A stretch of DNA of 33,681 nt. Origin: Deltaproteobacteria bacterium (GTDB lineage Bacteria; Myxococcota_A; UBA9042; PHBI01). Shown in pieces: positions 25,051 through 32,986 of the stretch. The notes beneath the pieces are model-generated. The model had not been told where the DNA came from. It ran no database searches and saw only the letters and a program-made list of their open reading frames with translations. The stretch's first letter is position 1, and each line of letters starts with the position of its first letter. A program made the position numbers and the translations under genes. Where the stretch lies: the NCBI GenBank assembly GCA_006226565.1, contig SBGO01000730.1, positions 1 through 33,681 of the forward strand, read 5' to 3'.

Positions 25051-27369
25051 ATGCGAACGAACCAGCGTGGATTCTCATCGTCACGAACCGTCCTCGCTGT
25101 CGCGCTCGGCGCCGGGGTCTTTGCCCTCGCCGGGTGCGGCGACTCGGCGCCCGCTGCGGGCACCGACACCACCACCGAGGACACCGTCGTCGCGATCGAC
25201 GCCGAGGACACCGGCACGCCGGTCGACTTCGACGCGGTCATCTCCTACGACACGGTGCAGCCGGACACCGGCGGCGACACGGCGGAGGACACCGCGGACA
25301 CGCACGTCGCGAGCTGCGAAGACGACCCGATGCCGTTCTACTGCCCGTGCGAGAACAACGTGCAGTGCGCGTCGGGCTACTGCGTCGCCGTGGACGAGAC
25401 CGAGGTGGCGTCGCGCTGCTCGCGGACCTGCGAGGACAGCTGCCCGAACGGGTGGAACTGCCGCGGCGTCTCGACCGGCGGCGACCCCGTCTTCATCTGC
25501 CTCCCCCCGGTCGACAACCTCTGTGAGCCCTGCGCGACCGACGCGACCTGCGGCAACGTCGGCGACCGCTGCATCACCTTCGAGGACGGGAGCTACTGCG
25601 GGCAGAACTGCCAGGACGATCCGTCGGTGTGCCCGGACAAGTACGAGTGCGGCGAGGTGACCGGTGAGAGCGGGCAGATCCTGGCCTACCAGTGCATGCC
25701 CGTGTCGGGCTCGTGCAACTGCCCGCCGGGGACCGACTACGACAACGATCCGGCCAACTGTGGGGGCTGCCTCAAGGCGTGCAGCTACGACGGCGGCAAC
25801 CCGGGCTGCAGCGCCGGCGCGTGCTTCCTCGACGGCTGCCTCACGGGCCACGTCAACCTGAACGAGATCGACGGCGACGGCCGGCTCGACCACGACGGCT
25901 GCGAGTACGCGTGCACCGTCGTCGCGGGCGAGGACTGGCCCGACGCGGCGTGCAACGGCTCGGATTGCGACCAGGACTGCGACGGCATCGACGGGACCTG
26001 GACCCGCGCGATCTTCGTCGACTCCGCCGGCAAGAGCAGCGGCGCCGGCACGCCGGAGGACCCGATCGACACGATCACCGGGGGCATCGCCAAGGCCAAG
26101 GCGAGCGGGCGCGATCACGTCTACATCGCCGCCGGCACCTACAACGAGCAGGTCGTCGTGCAGGAGGGCATCAGCCTCTTCGGCGGCTACTCGAACGACG
26201 GGGAGTGGAGCCGTGACCTCGCGCAGTACCAGACCGTCGTCACGTCGAGCTCGGGCTTCAGCTCGGTGCGCGCGATGGTCATCGAAGGCATCGCCGACAC
26301 CAAGACCGTCATCGACGGCATCACCGCGATCGGCGGCACCAACGCCAATCCGAGCGGCTCGAGCTACGGCATCTGGATCAAGGACTCCACCAACAAGGTC
26401 CAGCTGATCCGCGTCAGCGCCATCGGCGGCAACGGCGGCACGGGCCAGGGCGGAACCGGCGGCTCCCCGGGCGCCAACGGCAACGACGGCGATCCGGGCA
26501 CCAACGCCTCCGAGTGGGACGAGACCTGCTTCAGCGGGTGTGACGACTACCGCGGCAAGGGCGGGGCCGGTGGCGCCAACGCATGCACCAGCGGCCGAAA
26601 CTCCGGTGGCGGCGCGGGCGGGACCCCTCCGAGCTGCGCGAACGGCTCCTCCGCGGGTTCGCCCTCCCCCGCCGGCACGCCCGGTGGCGCGGGCGAGAGC
26701 CCCGGCTCCCCCGGAGACGACGGCGACCCCGGTGGAAACGGCGCCGGCGGTCTCGCCGGGGGCAGCGTGAGCAGCGCGGGGTTCTGGCTCGGCGACGACG
26801 GCGCCGACGGCGGGGACGGCGAGAACGCCACCGGCGGTGGCGGCGGCGGCTCGGGCAAGTCGAAGAGCTCCACCTGCCGGCGCGACTATGGCGGTGGCGG
26901 CGGTGGCGGCGGCGGCGGCGGCTGCGGCGGGAAGAAGGGCACGGCCGGCAAGGCCGGCGGCGCGTCGTTCGGGCTCTTCCTCTTCGACGCCAGCCCGCGC
27001 ATCACCGACTGCAAGCTCGGCCACAAGAGCGGCGGCAACGGCGGCAACGGCGGCATCGGCGGAACGGGCGGCACGGGCAAGCTCGGTCGGTCCGGGGGCA
27101 ACGGTACCGGTGACGCGACCAAGGGCGGCAAGGGCGGCAACGGCGGCGACGGCGGCAAGGGTGGCAACGGCGGCGGTGGTGCCGGTGGCGTGGCCTTCGG
27201 CCTCTACATCCAGGGCTCGAGCGACCCGAGCTGCCAGAACCTCAGCTACAACCCGACGGGCGCCGGTGGCAGCGGCGGGCTCGGCGGCGTCGGCGGCAAC
27301 TCGAGCGGCAACAAGGGCGCCGACGGCCTCACCGGCGACAAGAACAAGAGCACGGCGAGCTGCCCCTGA
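25051..27369 (+). CDS. Cys-rich, beta-helix, poly-Gly-rich lipoprotein
   Basis: A 772-residue secreted lipoprotein with lipobox ALAGC (Cys about 29), followed by an Asp/Thr-rich linker (DTTTEDTVVAIDAEDTG..) that would be highly acidic. About 90-310 is Cys-rich, with CPCENNVQCASGYCV, a CGGC..GC..GAC motif and NGSDCDQDCDGIDG of MopE-like wording. About 320-455 resembles the start of a right-handed beta-helix (IFVDSAGKSSGAGTPEDPIDTI..VYIAAGTYNEQVVVQEGISLFGGY). The final ~310 residues are Gly-rich (GGNGGTGQGG, GGGGGGGGGGGC, GGNGGNGGIGGTGG) interrupted by hydrophobic rungs (SAGFWLG, ASFGLFLFDASPRITDCKLG, VAFGLYIQGSSDPSC). It resembles PE_PGRS-style polyglycine stacking only in composition. It is likely a cell-surface protein of unknown function. 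Confidence 0.85.
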   Translation: MRTNQRGFSSSRTVLAVALGAGVFALAGCGDSAPAAGTDTTTEDTVVAIDAEDTGTPVDFDAVISYDTVQPDTGGDTAEDTADTHVASCEDDPMPFYCPCENNVQCASGYCVAVDETEVASRCSRTCEDSCPNGWNCRGVSTGGDPVFICLPPVDNLCEPCATDATCGNVGDRCITFEDGSYCGQNCQDDPSVCPDKYECGEVTGESGQILAYQCMPVSGSCNCPPGTDYDNDPANCGGCLKACSYDGGNPGCSAGACFLDGCLTGHVNLNEIDGDGRLDHDGCEYACTVVAGEDWPDAACNGSDCDQDCDGIDGTWTRAIFVDSAGKSSGAGTPEDPIDTITGGIAKAKASGRDHVYIAAGTYNEQVVVQEGISLFGGYSNDGEWSRDLAQYQTVVTSSSGFSSVRAMVIEGIADTKTVIDGITAIGGTNANPSGSSYGIWIKDSTNKVQLIRVSAIGGNGGTGQGGTGGSPGANGNDGDPGTNASEWDETCFSGCDDYRGKGGAGGANACTSGRNSGGGAGGTPPSCANGSSAGSPSPAGTPGGAGESPGSPGDDGDPGGNGAGGLAGGSVSSAGFWLGDDGADGGDGENATGGGGGGSGKSKSSTCRRDYGGGGGGGGGGGCGGKKGTAGKAGGASFGLFLFDASPRITDCKLGHKSGGNGGNGGIGGTGGTGKLGRSGGNGTGDATKGGKGGNGGDGGKGGNGGGGAGGVAFGLYIQGSSDPSCQNLSYNPTGAGGSGGLGGVGGNSSGNKGADGLTGDKNKSTASCP

Positions 27370-27412
27370 CGGGCGACTCCGCCGTGGCAGAGCCCGGGGA
27401 TGCGACACCTGA

Positions 27413-27440
27413 CCGGCGGCCGGCTCGTCGTGGCCGCCGG
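27413..27440. terminator. Hairpin between convergent lipoprotein and sigma-factor genes
   Basis: CCGGCGGCC (27413-27421) and GGCCGCCGG (27432-27440) are perfect complements with a 10-base loop. It could end transcription from either side; no T-tract is present. Confidence 0.4.
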
Positions 27441-27445
27441 GGCCG

Positions 27446-27949
27446 CTACCGTACGCCGAGGAGGCGGCGCACCCGGGCCATGGCCGCGTGGAGGCGACGC
27501 CAGAGGGTCGTCTTGGGGACGGAGAGCTCACGCGCGAGGTCGTCGAGGGACTCCTCGGCGACGACGTGGCGGAGGAGCAGCGAGCGGTCCATCGCGTCGA
27601 GGGTGTCGACCGCGCGGCGCGCGGCGACCACGAGCTCGAGCCGCGGCTCGTCCACCAGGAGCTCGTCGAGGGCCGCGTCGGGCCCACGCCGGGCGGCCGC
27701 ATCACGCCGCTCTCGGACCGCGCGCCGGACGGCCCCGAGCACCGACCAGCGCGCGTAGGTGGTGAAGGCGAAGCCCTTCGCGGCGTCGTAGCGGCGCCAG
27801 GCGCGGACGGCGGCGAGGTCGGCCACGGCCTCGAGCTCGCCGTCCCCGAAGGCCGCGCGCGACCTCGACGCCGCGCGTCGGGCGAAGCGGTGGAGCCACG
27901 GCCGGTCTTTGACCGGGAAAGATGCGATGGAATCCAGGGGCTTGCTCAT
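27446..27949 (-). CDS. Compact sigma-70-family RNA polymerase sigma factor
   Basis: A 167-residue protein from ATG 27949; the track's 581-residue ORF extends it upstream through unrelated sequence. Region 2-like wording is AVADLAAVRAWRRYDAAKGFAFTTYARWSVLGAVRRAVRER, closely following the YDPxxGxxFxTYAxWxIxxAIRR pattern of core-binding and -10-recognition segments. A region 4-like helix-turn-helix follows, LDAMDRSLLLRHVVAEESLDDLARELSVPKTTLWRRLHAAMARVRRLL. No clear region 3 lies between them, so the layout is ECF-like although region 2 wording recalls larger factors. No anti-sigma gene is adjacent. It is divergent from surE. Its regulon is unknown. Confidence 0.8.
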   Translation of the reverse strand: MSKPLDSIASFPVKDRPWLHRFARRAASRSRAAFGDGELEAVADLAAVRAWRRYDAAKGFAFTTYARWSVLGAVRRAVRERRDAAARRGPDAALDELLVDEPRLELVVAARRAVDTLDAMDRSLLLRHVVAEESLDDLARELSVPKTTLWRRLHAAMARVRRLLGVR

Positions 27950-28138
27950 GGCTCGGCGCCAGTGCAGCGCGTGTGCCACCCGCTCCTGCTCCCCCCGGCG
28001 CGACGAGGACCGCCTCGAACGGTGGTCCTGACCTCGCCGGCTCGGGTCGTCGGACCCCACGGCTGTGGACCACGGACCCCGCCCCACCCCGGCGCGGCAG
28101 CCTTGCAGACCCTCGCCGCCGGTGGCAGTGTGCGCCCG

Positions 28139-28924
28139 ATGCGCGTGCTCATCACCAATGACGACGGGGTCCTGGCCGACGGTATCCGCGTGCTCGCGGA
28201 GTGCGCGGCGGAGGTGTTCGACGAGGTGCTGGTGGTCGCGCCCGACTCCGAGCGGAGCGCCATCAGCCAGGCGATCAGCCTCCACCACCCGCTCCGCGTC
28301 GAGGAGCTCGAGCCCGGCCGCTGGTCGGTCAGCGGGACGCCGGTCGACTCGGTCTTCATCGCCCTCGGCCACCTCCTCGCCGACGCCCGCCCGGACCTCG
28401 TGCTCTCGGGCATCAACCACGGGCCGAACGTCGGCTTCGACGTCTACTACTCGGGCACCGTCGGCGCCGCCCGCGAGGCCCTCGTCCACGGCGTCCCCTC
28501 CGTCGCGCTGTCGCTCTCCGCGCGCGGGACCGACGCGCTCGACGGGCTGCGTCCGGCCATCATCGACGTGCTCGCGCTCATCCGCGACACCGGCGTGCCG
28601 GCCGAGACGCTCCTCAACGTCAACTTCCCCACGCCCCGCCCCGACGTCTGGCCCGACGCCCGCTGGGCCGGCGTGCCCGGCCTCCGCGGCCTGCGCGTCA
28701 CCGACCTCGGCCGCCGCTACTACGGCAACGAGGTCATCTACCGCGAAGACCCGCGCGGCCGGCCCTACTACTGGATCGGCGGCGCCTTCCCGCGCCTCGA
28801 GGAGCGCGAGGGCACCGACTGCGACGTGCTCGCCAACGGCTACGTCTCGCTGACCCCCATCGGCCTCGACGCGACCCGCCGCGCCGCCTTCCCCGCCCTC
28901 GCGCCCTTCCATCAGGACGGCTAG
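28139..28924 (+). CDS. surE: 5'/3'-nucleotidase SurE
   Basis: Metal-dependent nucleoside monophosphate phosphatase. ATG 28139 gives 261 residues starting MRVLITNDDGVLADGI; the track's 478-residue ORF adds an unrelated 217-residue extension. Metal ligands are Asp8 and Asp9 (NDDG), Ser40 (DSERSAIS) and Asn93 (SGINHGPNVG), all conserved in the family. The length is normal. The following gene, apt, starts 19 bases after the stop, so the two are probably co-transcribed and both act on purine nucleotides. In some bacteria surE sits beside pcm and nlpD instead, which are not seen here. Confidence 0.96.
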   Translation: MRVLITNDDGVLADGIRVLAECAAEVFDEVLVVAPDSERSAISQAISLHHPLRVEELEPGRWSVSGTPVDSVFIALGHLLADARPDLVLSGINHGPNVGFDVYYSGTVGAAREALVHGVPSVALSLSARGTDALDGLRPAIIDVLALIRDTGVPAETLLNVNFPTPRPDVWPDARWAGVPGLRGLRVTDLGRRYYGNEVIYREDPRGRPYYWIGGAFPRLEEREGTDCDVLANGYVSLTPIGLDATRRAAFPALAPFHQDG

Positions 28925-28943
28925 ACCCACAGGACCGCCCCGC

Positions 28944-29465
28944 ATGACCGACTGGAAGAAGCTCATCGCCGACGTGCCCGACTTCCCGAAGCCCGGCATC
29001 GTCTTCAAGGACATCACCCCGCTCCTCGCCGACGGCCCGGGCTTCCGCAAGGTCATCGACGCCTTCTCCGTCGCCTTCGGCGACTCGGGCGTGACCCAGC
29101 TCGCGGCCATCGAGTCCCGCGGCTTCATCTTCGGCGCGGCCCTCGCCCACCACCTCGGCGTCGGCCTGACCCTCGTGCGCAAGCCCGGCAAGCTCCCGCG
29201 CCCGGTCTACAGCGAGACCTACGCCCTCGAGTACGGCACGGACACCGTCCAGATGCACTCGGACGCGCTGACCGTGCGCGACCGCGTCATCATCGTCGAC
29301 GACGTGCTCGCGACCGGCGGCACCGCGGCGGCGACGGCCCGCCTCGTCGAGCAGATCGGCGCCGAGCTCGTCGGCTTCGCCTTCCTGATGGAGCTGAGCT
29401 TCCTCAACGGCCGCGACAAGCTCCCGGCCGGGGTGCCGATCCACTCGCTCTACCCCCTCGGGTAG
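28944..29465 (+). CDS. apt: Adenine phosphoribosyltransferase
   Basis: Salvages adenine to AMP using PRPP. The 173-residue product begins MTDWKKLIADVPDFPKPGIVFKDITPLL, the standard Apt N-terminus, and carries the PRPP-binding motif VIIVDDVLATGGT (115-127) and the RKPGKLP flexible-loop phrase (79-85). Length is typical. It lies downstream of surE, which could supply dephosphorylated purines, and ends at a strong hairpin. Confidence 0.97.
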   Translation: MTDWKKLIADVPDFPKPGIVFKDITPLLADGPGFRKVIDAFSVAFGDSGVTQLAAIESRGFIFGAALAHHLGVGLTLVRKPGKLPRPVYSETYALEYGTDTVQMHSDALTVRDRVIIVDDVLATGGTAAATARLVEQIGAELVGFAFLMELSFLNGRDKLPAGVPIHSLYPLG

Positions 29466-29486
29466 CGCGCCCGGACGCCAGAACGT

Positions 29487-29515
29487 GAAAGGCGGGGAGC
29501 ACCTCCCCGCCTTTC
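29487..29515. terminator. Bidirectional hairpin terminator between apt and metG
   Basis: GAAAGGCGGGGAG (29487-29499), loop CAC, then CTCCCCGCCTTTC (29503-29515): a 13-bp perfect stem. It lies 21 bases after the apt stop and 25 bases after the metG stop, so it can serve both convergent genes. The downstream T-tract is short (GCGTTT). Confidence 0.75.
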
Positions 29516-29540
29516 GCGTTTCAGGGTCCCGTCGGAGGGG

Positions 29541-31481
29541 TCAGTGCGCGCGCTCGCCCGCCGGGACGGGCCCGGTCGGCTGCAGCAGCTCGAGGCCGCC
29601 CTCGGGCGTGTCGATCGCGAGGATCATCCCCTGCGACTCGAGCTTGAAGATCTTGCGCGGGGCCAGGTTGGCGACCATCACCACCTGCCGGCCGACGATC
29701 TGCTCGGGGGCGATCTGCTTGCCGATGCCGGCGACCACCTGGCGGCGCTCGGCGCCGAGGTCGACCTGGAGCCGAAGGAGCTTGTCGGAGCCGCTCACGC
29801 GCTCCGCCTCGAGCACCGTCGCCACCCGCAGCTCGACCTTCATGAAGTCGTCGAAGGTGATGACGCCGGCCTCGGGCTCGGACGCCGGCGCCTTCTTGTC
29901 GGCCTTCTCCTTCTTCGCCGGCTTGGCCGGCTCCGCGGGCGCCTCCGGGGCGTCCACCGTCGGCATGTCGCGGCGCGGGAAGAGCGCCTCCTCCATCGTG
30001 AGCGTCGCGCCCGGGGCGAGCCCGCCCCAGCGCAGGTCGTGGATGAGGGTCACCGGCTCCGCCCCGAGGGCCGCGGTGAGCTCGGCCATCTTCTCCGGCA
30101 TCACCGGCGCGAGCAGGCACGCCGCGTGGCGGAGCCCCTCGAGCACCGTGTAGAGCGAGCGCGCCGCCGCCGCCGGGTCGGTCTTGATCGTCTTGAACGG
30201 CGCCGTGTCGGTCATGTACTTGTTCAGCCGCCGCACGAGCTGCATCGTCTCTTCGATCGCGTTGTGCACGGCCAGGTCGCCCACGAGGTCCTGGACGCGC
30301 CCGCGGAGCGAGGTCGCCTCGGCGATGATCTCCTCCTCGTCGGGGGTCGGCGGCCCGCCGTCGGGGACCTTGCCCTCGAAGTAGCGCCCGACGAGCCCGG
30401 CCGCGCGCCGCGCCAGGTTGCCGAGGTCGTTGGCCAGGTCGCTGTTGTTGCGCTTGACCAGGGCCTCCTCGGTGAAGTTGCTGTCGAGGCCGACGACCAT
30501 GTCGCGGAGCAGGAAGTAGCGCAGCACCTCGGGGCCGTACACGTCCTTCATGCCGAGCGGGTCGACGACGTTGCCGAGGGACTTCGACATCTTGCGGTCC
30601 CCCGAGAGCCACCAGCCCGTGGCGGTGATGCTCTGCGGCAGCGGGACCCCGGCCGCGAGCAGCATCGTGGTCCAGTAGACGCTGTGGGTCGTGAGGATGT
30701 CCTTGCCGATGTAGTGGTTGGCGTGGGGCCACCACTTCTCGAAGGCGGGGTCGTCCGGCCAGCCGAGGGCGGCGATGTAGTTCGTCAGCGCGTCGAACCA
30801 CACGTACGTGACGTAGTCCTCGTCGAAGGGGATCGGGATGCCCCAGGAGAGGCGCTCCTTCGGCCGCGAGATGCACAGGTCCTGGAGGCCCTTGTCGAGG
30901 AAGCCAAGCACCTCGTTGGCGCGGTTCGCCGGCCGGATGAAGCCCGGGTTGGCGACGATGTGCGCGCGCAGCGTCTCGCCGTACTTCGACATCTTGAAGA
31001 AGTAGTTGCGCTCGGTGATGTACTGGACCTCGAGCCCGGTGTCGGGGCACTTCCCGTCGACCAGCTCCTCCTCGGCCCAGAAGCGCTCGGCGGCCGTCGA
31101 GTACCAGCCCGCGTAGTCCTGGACGTAGATGTCGCCCTGGTCGTAGAGGCGCTGGAGCAGCGTCCGGACGGCCTGGGTGTGGCGCGGCTCGGTCGTGCGG
31201 ATGAAGTCGTCGTACGCGATGTGGAGCGTGGGCCACAGATCGCGGAAGGCCGCCTGCAGCTCGTCGACGTGCTGCTGCGGGGTCAGCCCGCGCTGCTCGG
31301 CCGCCTTCTGGACCTTCTGCCCGTGCTCGTCGGTGCCGGTCAGGAAGTGGACCTCGGCGCCGAAGAGCCGCTCGAAGCGGGTCATCGCGTCGACCAGCAC
31401 GGTGCAGTACGCGTGGCCGATGTGCGGCTTCGCGTTCAGGTAGTACAACGGCGTCGTGTTGTAGTAGCGGTCGGCTGCCAT
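29541..31481 (-). CDS. metG: Methionyl-tRNA synthetase with C-terminal tRNA-binding domain
   Basis: Charges tRNA-Met. From ATG 31481 the product has 646 residues; the track start at 31532 adds 17 unrelated residues. Class I motifs are HIGH (KPHIGHAY, 20-23) and KMSKS (GDRKMSKSLGN, 297-301). The zinc-knuckle position reads GWYSTAAERFWAEEELVDGKCPDTG, so only one metal-binding Cys remains; zinc-free MetRS forms are known. A Lys/Ala/Pro-rich linker (PAKPAKKEKADKKAPASEP) joins the catalytic part to a C-terminal OB-fold tRNA-binding domain (FDDFMKVELRVATVLEAERV..), which usually mediates dimerisation. It has a good promoter at 31598-31570. Confidence 0.97.
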   Translation of the reverse strand: MAADRYYNTTPLYYLNAKPHIGHAYCTVLVDAMTRFERLFGAEVHFLTGTDEHGQKVQKAAEQRGLTPQQHVDELQAAFRDLWPTLHIAYDDFIRTTEPRHTQAVRTLLQRLYDQGDIYVQDYAGWYSTAAERFWAEEELVDGKCPDTGLEVQYITERNYFFKMSKYGETLRAHIVANPGFIRPANRANEVLGFLDKGLQDLCISRPKERLSWGIPIPFDEDYVTYVWFDALTNYIAALGWPDDPAFEKWWPHANHYIGKDILTTHSVYWTTMLLAAGVPLPQSITATGWWLSGDRKMSKSLGNVVDPLGMKDVYGPEVLRYFLLRDMVVGLDSNFTEEALVKRNNSDLANDLGNLARRAAGLVGRYFEGKVPDGGPPTPDEEEIIAEATSLRGRVQDLVGDLAVHNAIEETMQLVRRLNKYMTDTAPFKTIKTDPAAAARSLYTVLEGLRHAACLLAPVMPEKMAELTAALGAEPVTLIHDLRWGGLAPGATLTMEEALFPRRDMPTVDAPEAPAEPAKPAKKEKADKKAPASEPEAGVITFDDFMKVELRVATVLEAERVSGSDKLLRLQVDLGAERRQVVAGIGKQIAPEQIVGRQVVMVANLAPRKIFKLESQGMILAIDTPEGGLELLQPTGPVPAGERAH

Positions 31482-31569
31482 GGTCCCGTCCGGGTGAGGG
31501 TCTGGGCGCCCGATCGCGCGTCGCGCCACCATCTATGGAGGCGGATCGCCCGGCGTTCGGGCCGCCGAC

Positions 31570-31598
31570 GAGATAGAATCGCGCGGCGGCGGTGTCAA
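31570..31598 (-). promoter_or_regulatory. Sigma-70-like promoter for metG
   Basis: On the minus strand a perfect TTGACA (31598-31593), a 17-bp spacer and TATCTC (31575-31570). The predicted start, near 31563, leaves a leader of about 80 bases before ATG 31481. I did not recognise a T-box or SAM riboswitch in that leader. Confidence 0.6.
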
Positions 31599-31635
31599 CA
31601 AGGAGCAGGTCGGTCCAAGCGGCCTCACATGAGCC

Positions 31636-31664
31636 TTGACCACCTGATCCCCGGCTGTTAGAGA
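31636..31664 (+). promoter_or_regulatory. Candidate promoter for tRNA-Arg
   Basis: TTGACC (31636-31641) and TAGAGA (31659-31664) are spaced 17 bp apart, about 38 bases before the mature tRNA end. The -10 match is weak (three of six). Confidence 0.4.
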
Positions 31665-31701
31665 CCGCTCCGCCGGCGCTCGGCACGGGTAGCGTGGCGA
31701 T

Positions 31702-31780
31702 GCCCCCGTAGCTCAGATGGATAGAGCTGGGGATTCCTAATCCCTGTAAGTCACAGGTTCGAATCCTGTCGGGGGCACCA
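31702..31780 (+). tRNA. tRNA-Arg (anticodon CCT)
   Basis: A cloverleaf can be drawn by hand: acceptor GCCCCCG/CGGGGGC, D-stem GCTC/GAGC, anticodon stem GGGGA/TCCCT (one G-U), loop TTCCTAA with anticodon CCT, T-stem ACAGG/CCTGT with loop TTCGAAT, and an encoded ACCA end. CCT reads AGG Arg codons. The variable segment GTAAGTC is seven bases, two longer than usual for this type. An ihfB-like gene begins 46 bases downstream. Confidence 0.93.
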
Positions 31781-31826
31781 CTCCCGCCTGCAAGCAATGG
31801 GTCTCGCAGCCTTGAACATCAGAAAC

Positions 31827-32108
31827 ATGAACCGTTCCGAACTCATCGACTCGATCGCCAAGCGGCAGAACCTCCCGCGCCGCCAGGCCGAGGACGCCGT
31901 GAACGCCATCTTCGACGCCATCGTCGGCGCCATGAAGCAGGACGAGCGGATCGAGATCCGTGGCTTCGGCAGCTTCACGACCCGCCACTATGGGTCCTAC
32001 ACCGGCCGCAACCCGCGGACCGGCGACGCCGTCTCGGTTCCCGAGAAGCGCCTCCCCTTCTTCCGCGTCGGCAAGGACCTCCGGGACCGCCTGAACCTCG
32101 ACGACTGA
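31827..32108 (+). CDS. ihfB: Integration host factor beta-like / HU-family DNA-binding protein
   Basis: A 93-residue histone-like protein from ATG 31827 (MNRSELIDSIAKRQNLPRRQAEDAVNAIF); the track's 31797 start adds ten residues with no ribosome-binding site. The core ERIEIRGFGSFTTRHY and the DNA-arm phrase TGRNPRTGDAVSVPEKRLPFFRVGKDLRDRLN match IHF/HU proteins, and the wording is closest to IhfB (E. coli ERIEIRGFGSFSL). It would bind and bend DNA as a dimer; the partner is not in the window. It directly follows tRNA-Arg. Confidence 0.92.
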   Translation: MNRSELIDSIAKRQNLPRRQAEDAVNAIFDAIVGAMKQDERIEIRGFGSFTTRHYGSYTGRNPRTGDAVSVPEKRLPFFRVGKDLRDRLNLDD

Positions 32109-32135
32109 GAGCCCCCCGCGCGCTGCGGGCGGCTC
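32109..32135 (+). terminator. Hairpin after the ihfB-like gene
   Basis: GAGCC-C-CCCGC, loop GCGCT, GCGGG-C-GGCTC: two 5-bp stems separated by one C/C mismatch, starting at the base after the stop codon. There is no T-tract; it may also face the convergent reductase gene. Confidence 0.4.
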
Positions 32136-32160
32136 ACCGCCCCGGCGCGCGCCCCGCGGC

Positions 32161-32886
32161 TCAGCCGAGGTTCGTCCGGATCTGCGCGGGATCGACCCCG
32201 AGCTGGGCCAGCGTGGCCCGGGTCTCGTCGATCATGATGCCCATCCCAGCCAGGTAGACGACCGTCCGCGGCGTGACGAGATCGGCGAGGTGGCGCTGCA
32301 CGCGCCCCACCCGGCCCTGCCAGCGATCGGTCGGCTCGGGGCGGCTGACCACCAGCCGCACACGCACGCCCGCGGCGCGCCAGGCCGCCTGCTCGTCGGT
32401 GAAGCAGAGCTGATCGGCGAAGCGGACGCCGTGGACCAGCGCCAGCCGCCCGCGGCGCCCCGGCGTCGCGAGCAGCTCCGTGAGCACGCTCCGGAGCGGT
32501 GAGATGCCGGTGCCGGCGCCCACGAGGAGCACGTCGCCGTGGTCGGCGCCGCTCAGATCGAAGCCGCCGCCGAGGGGGCCGTCGAGCTCGATCGGCGTCT
32601 CGGGCTCCGCGGCCATCAGCGCCCGCGCCGGGGAGCCCGCGCCGCCGTCCTTGATCAGGAAGGTCAGCGGTCCCGGCTCGTGGGGGGCCGAGGCGATCGC
32701 GAAGTAGGCGCGCTCACCCCCGGGGAGGCTCAGCGCCGCCACCTGGCCGGGCACGTAGGTCAGGGGCCGCGCGGGTTCGATGCGCACGCGCTGCAGGTCG
32801 CGCCCTTCCGGCCGCGTCGTGACGACGCGGGCCGCGGTGTGGGTCGGTCGCGGGGGCGTGGCGCCAGGCTCGGGTTGGCTCGTCAT
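32161..32886 (-). CDS. FNR-like FAD/NAD(P)-binding oxidoreductase
   Basis: A 241-residue flavin reductase-like protein from ATG 32886; the track's 32988 start adds 34 residues that do not resemble the family. The FAD-binding barrel is shown by LTYVPGQVAALSL and RAYFAIASAP (a variant of RxYS). The NAD(P) domain is shown by DVLLVGAGTGISPLRSVLTELL, and the C-terminus YLAGMGIMIDETRATLAQLGVD replaces the usual CGPxxM phrase with AGMGIM. No ferredoxin or iron-sulfur cysteine motif is visible, so it needs a separate electron partner. The substrate is unknown. It diverges from the 32987 gene. Confidence 0.88.
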   Translation of the reverse strand: MTSQPEPGATPPRPTHTAARVVTTRPEGRDLQRVRIEPARPLTYVPGQVAALSLPGGERAYFAIASAPHEPGPLTFLIKDGGAGSPARALMAAEPETPIELDGPLGGGFDLSGADHGDVLLVGAGTGISPLRSVLTELLATPGRRGRLALVHGVRFADQLCFTDEQAAWRAAGVRVRLVVSRPEPTDRWQGRVGRVQRHLADLVTPRTVVYLAGMGIMIDETRATLAQLGVDPAQIRTNLG

Positions 32887-32986
32887 GCGGCATTTGAAGT
32901 ACACTCGGGCGCGCTTGGCAACGGTTGGCGAGAGCGGACCCGGCTGGTACAGTCCGCATCCAAAGTCACCAGCAGTGAGGGGCGAC

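Noticed and set aside
25081-27705. 874-codon minus-strand ORF opposite the Gly-rich lipoprotein
   Set aside because: Ala/Val-rich antisense shadow. It also overlaps the end of the sigma-factor gene in another frame.
31737-31988. Small minus-strand ORF ending VPPTGFEPVTYRD
   Set aside because: This wording comes from reading a tRNA gene backwards, a well-known false annotation. The 29521-31797 ORF (IRTCDLQGLGIPSS..) has the same origin in its N-terminus.
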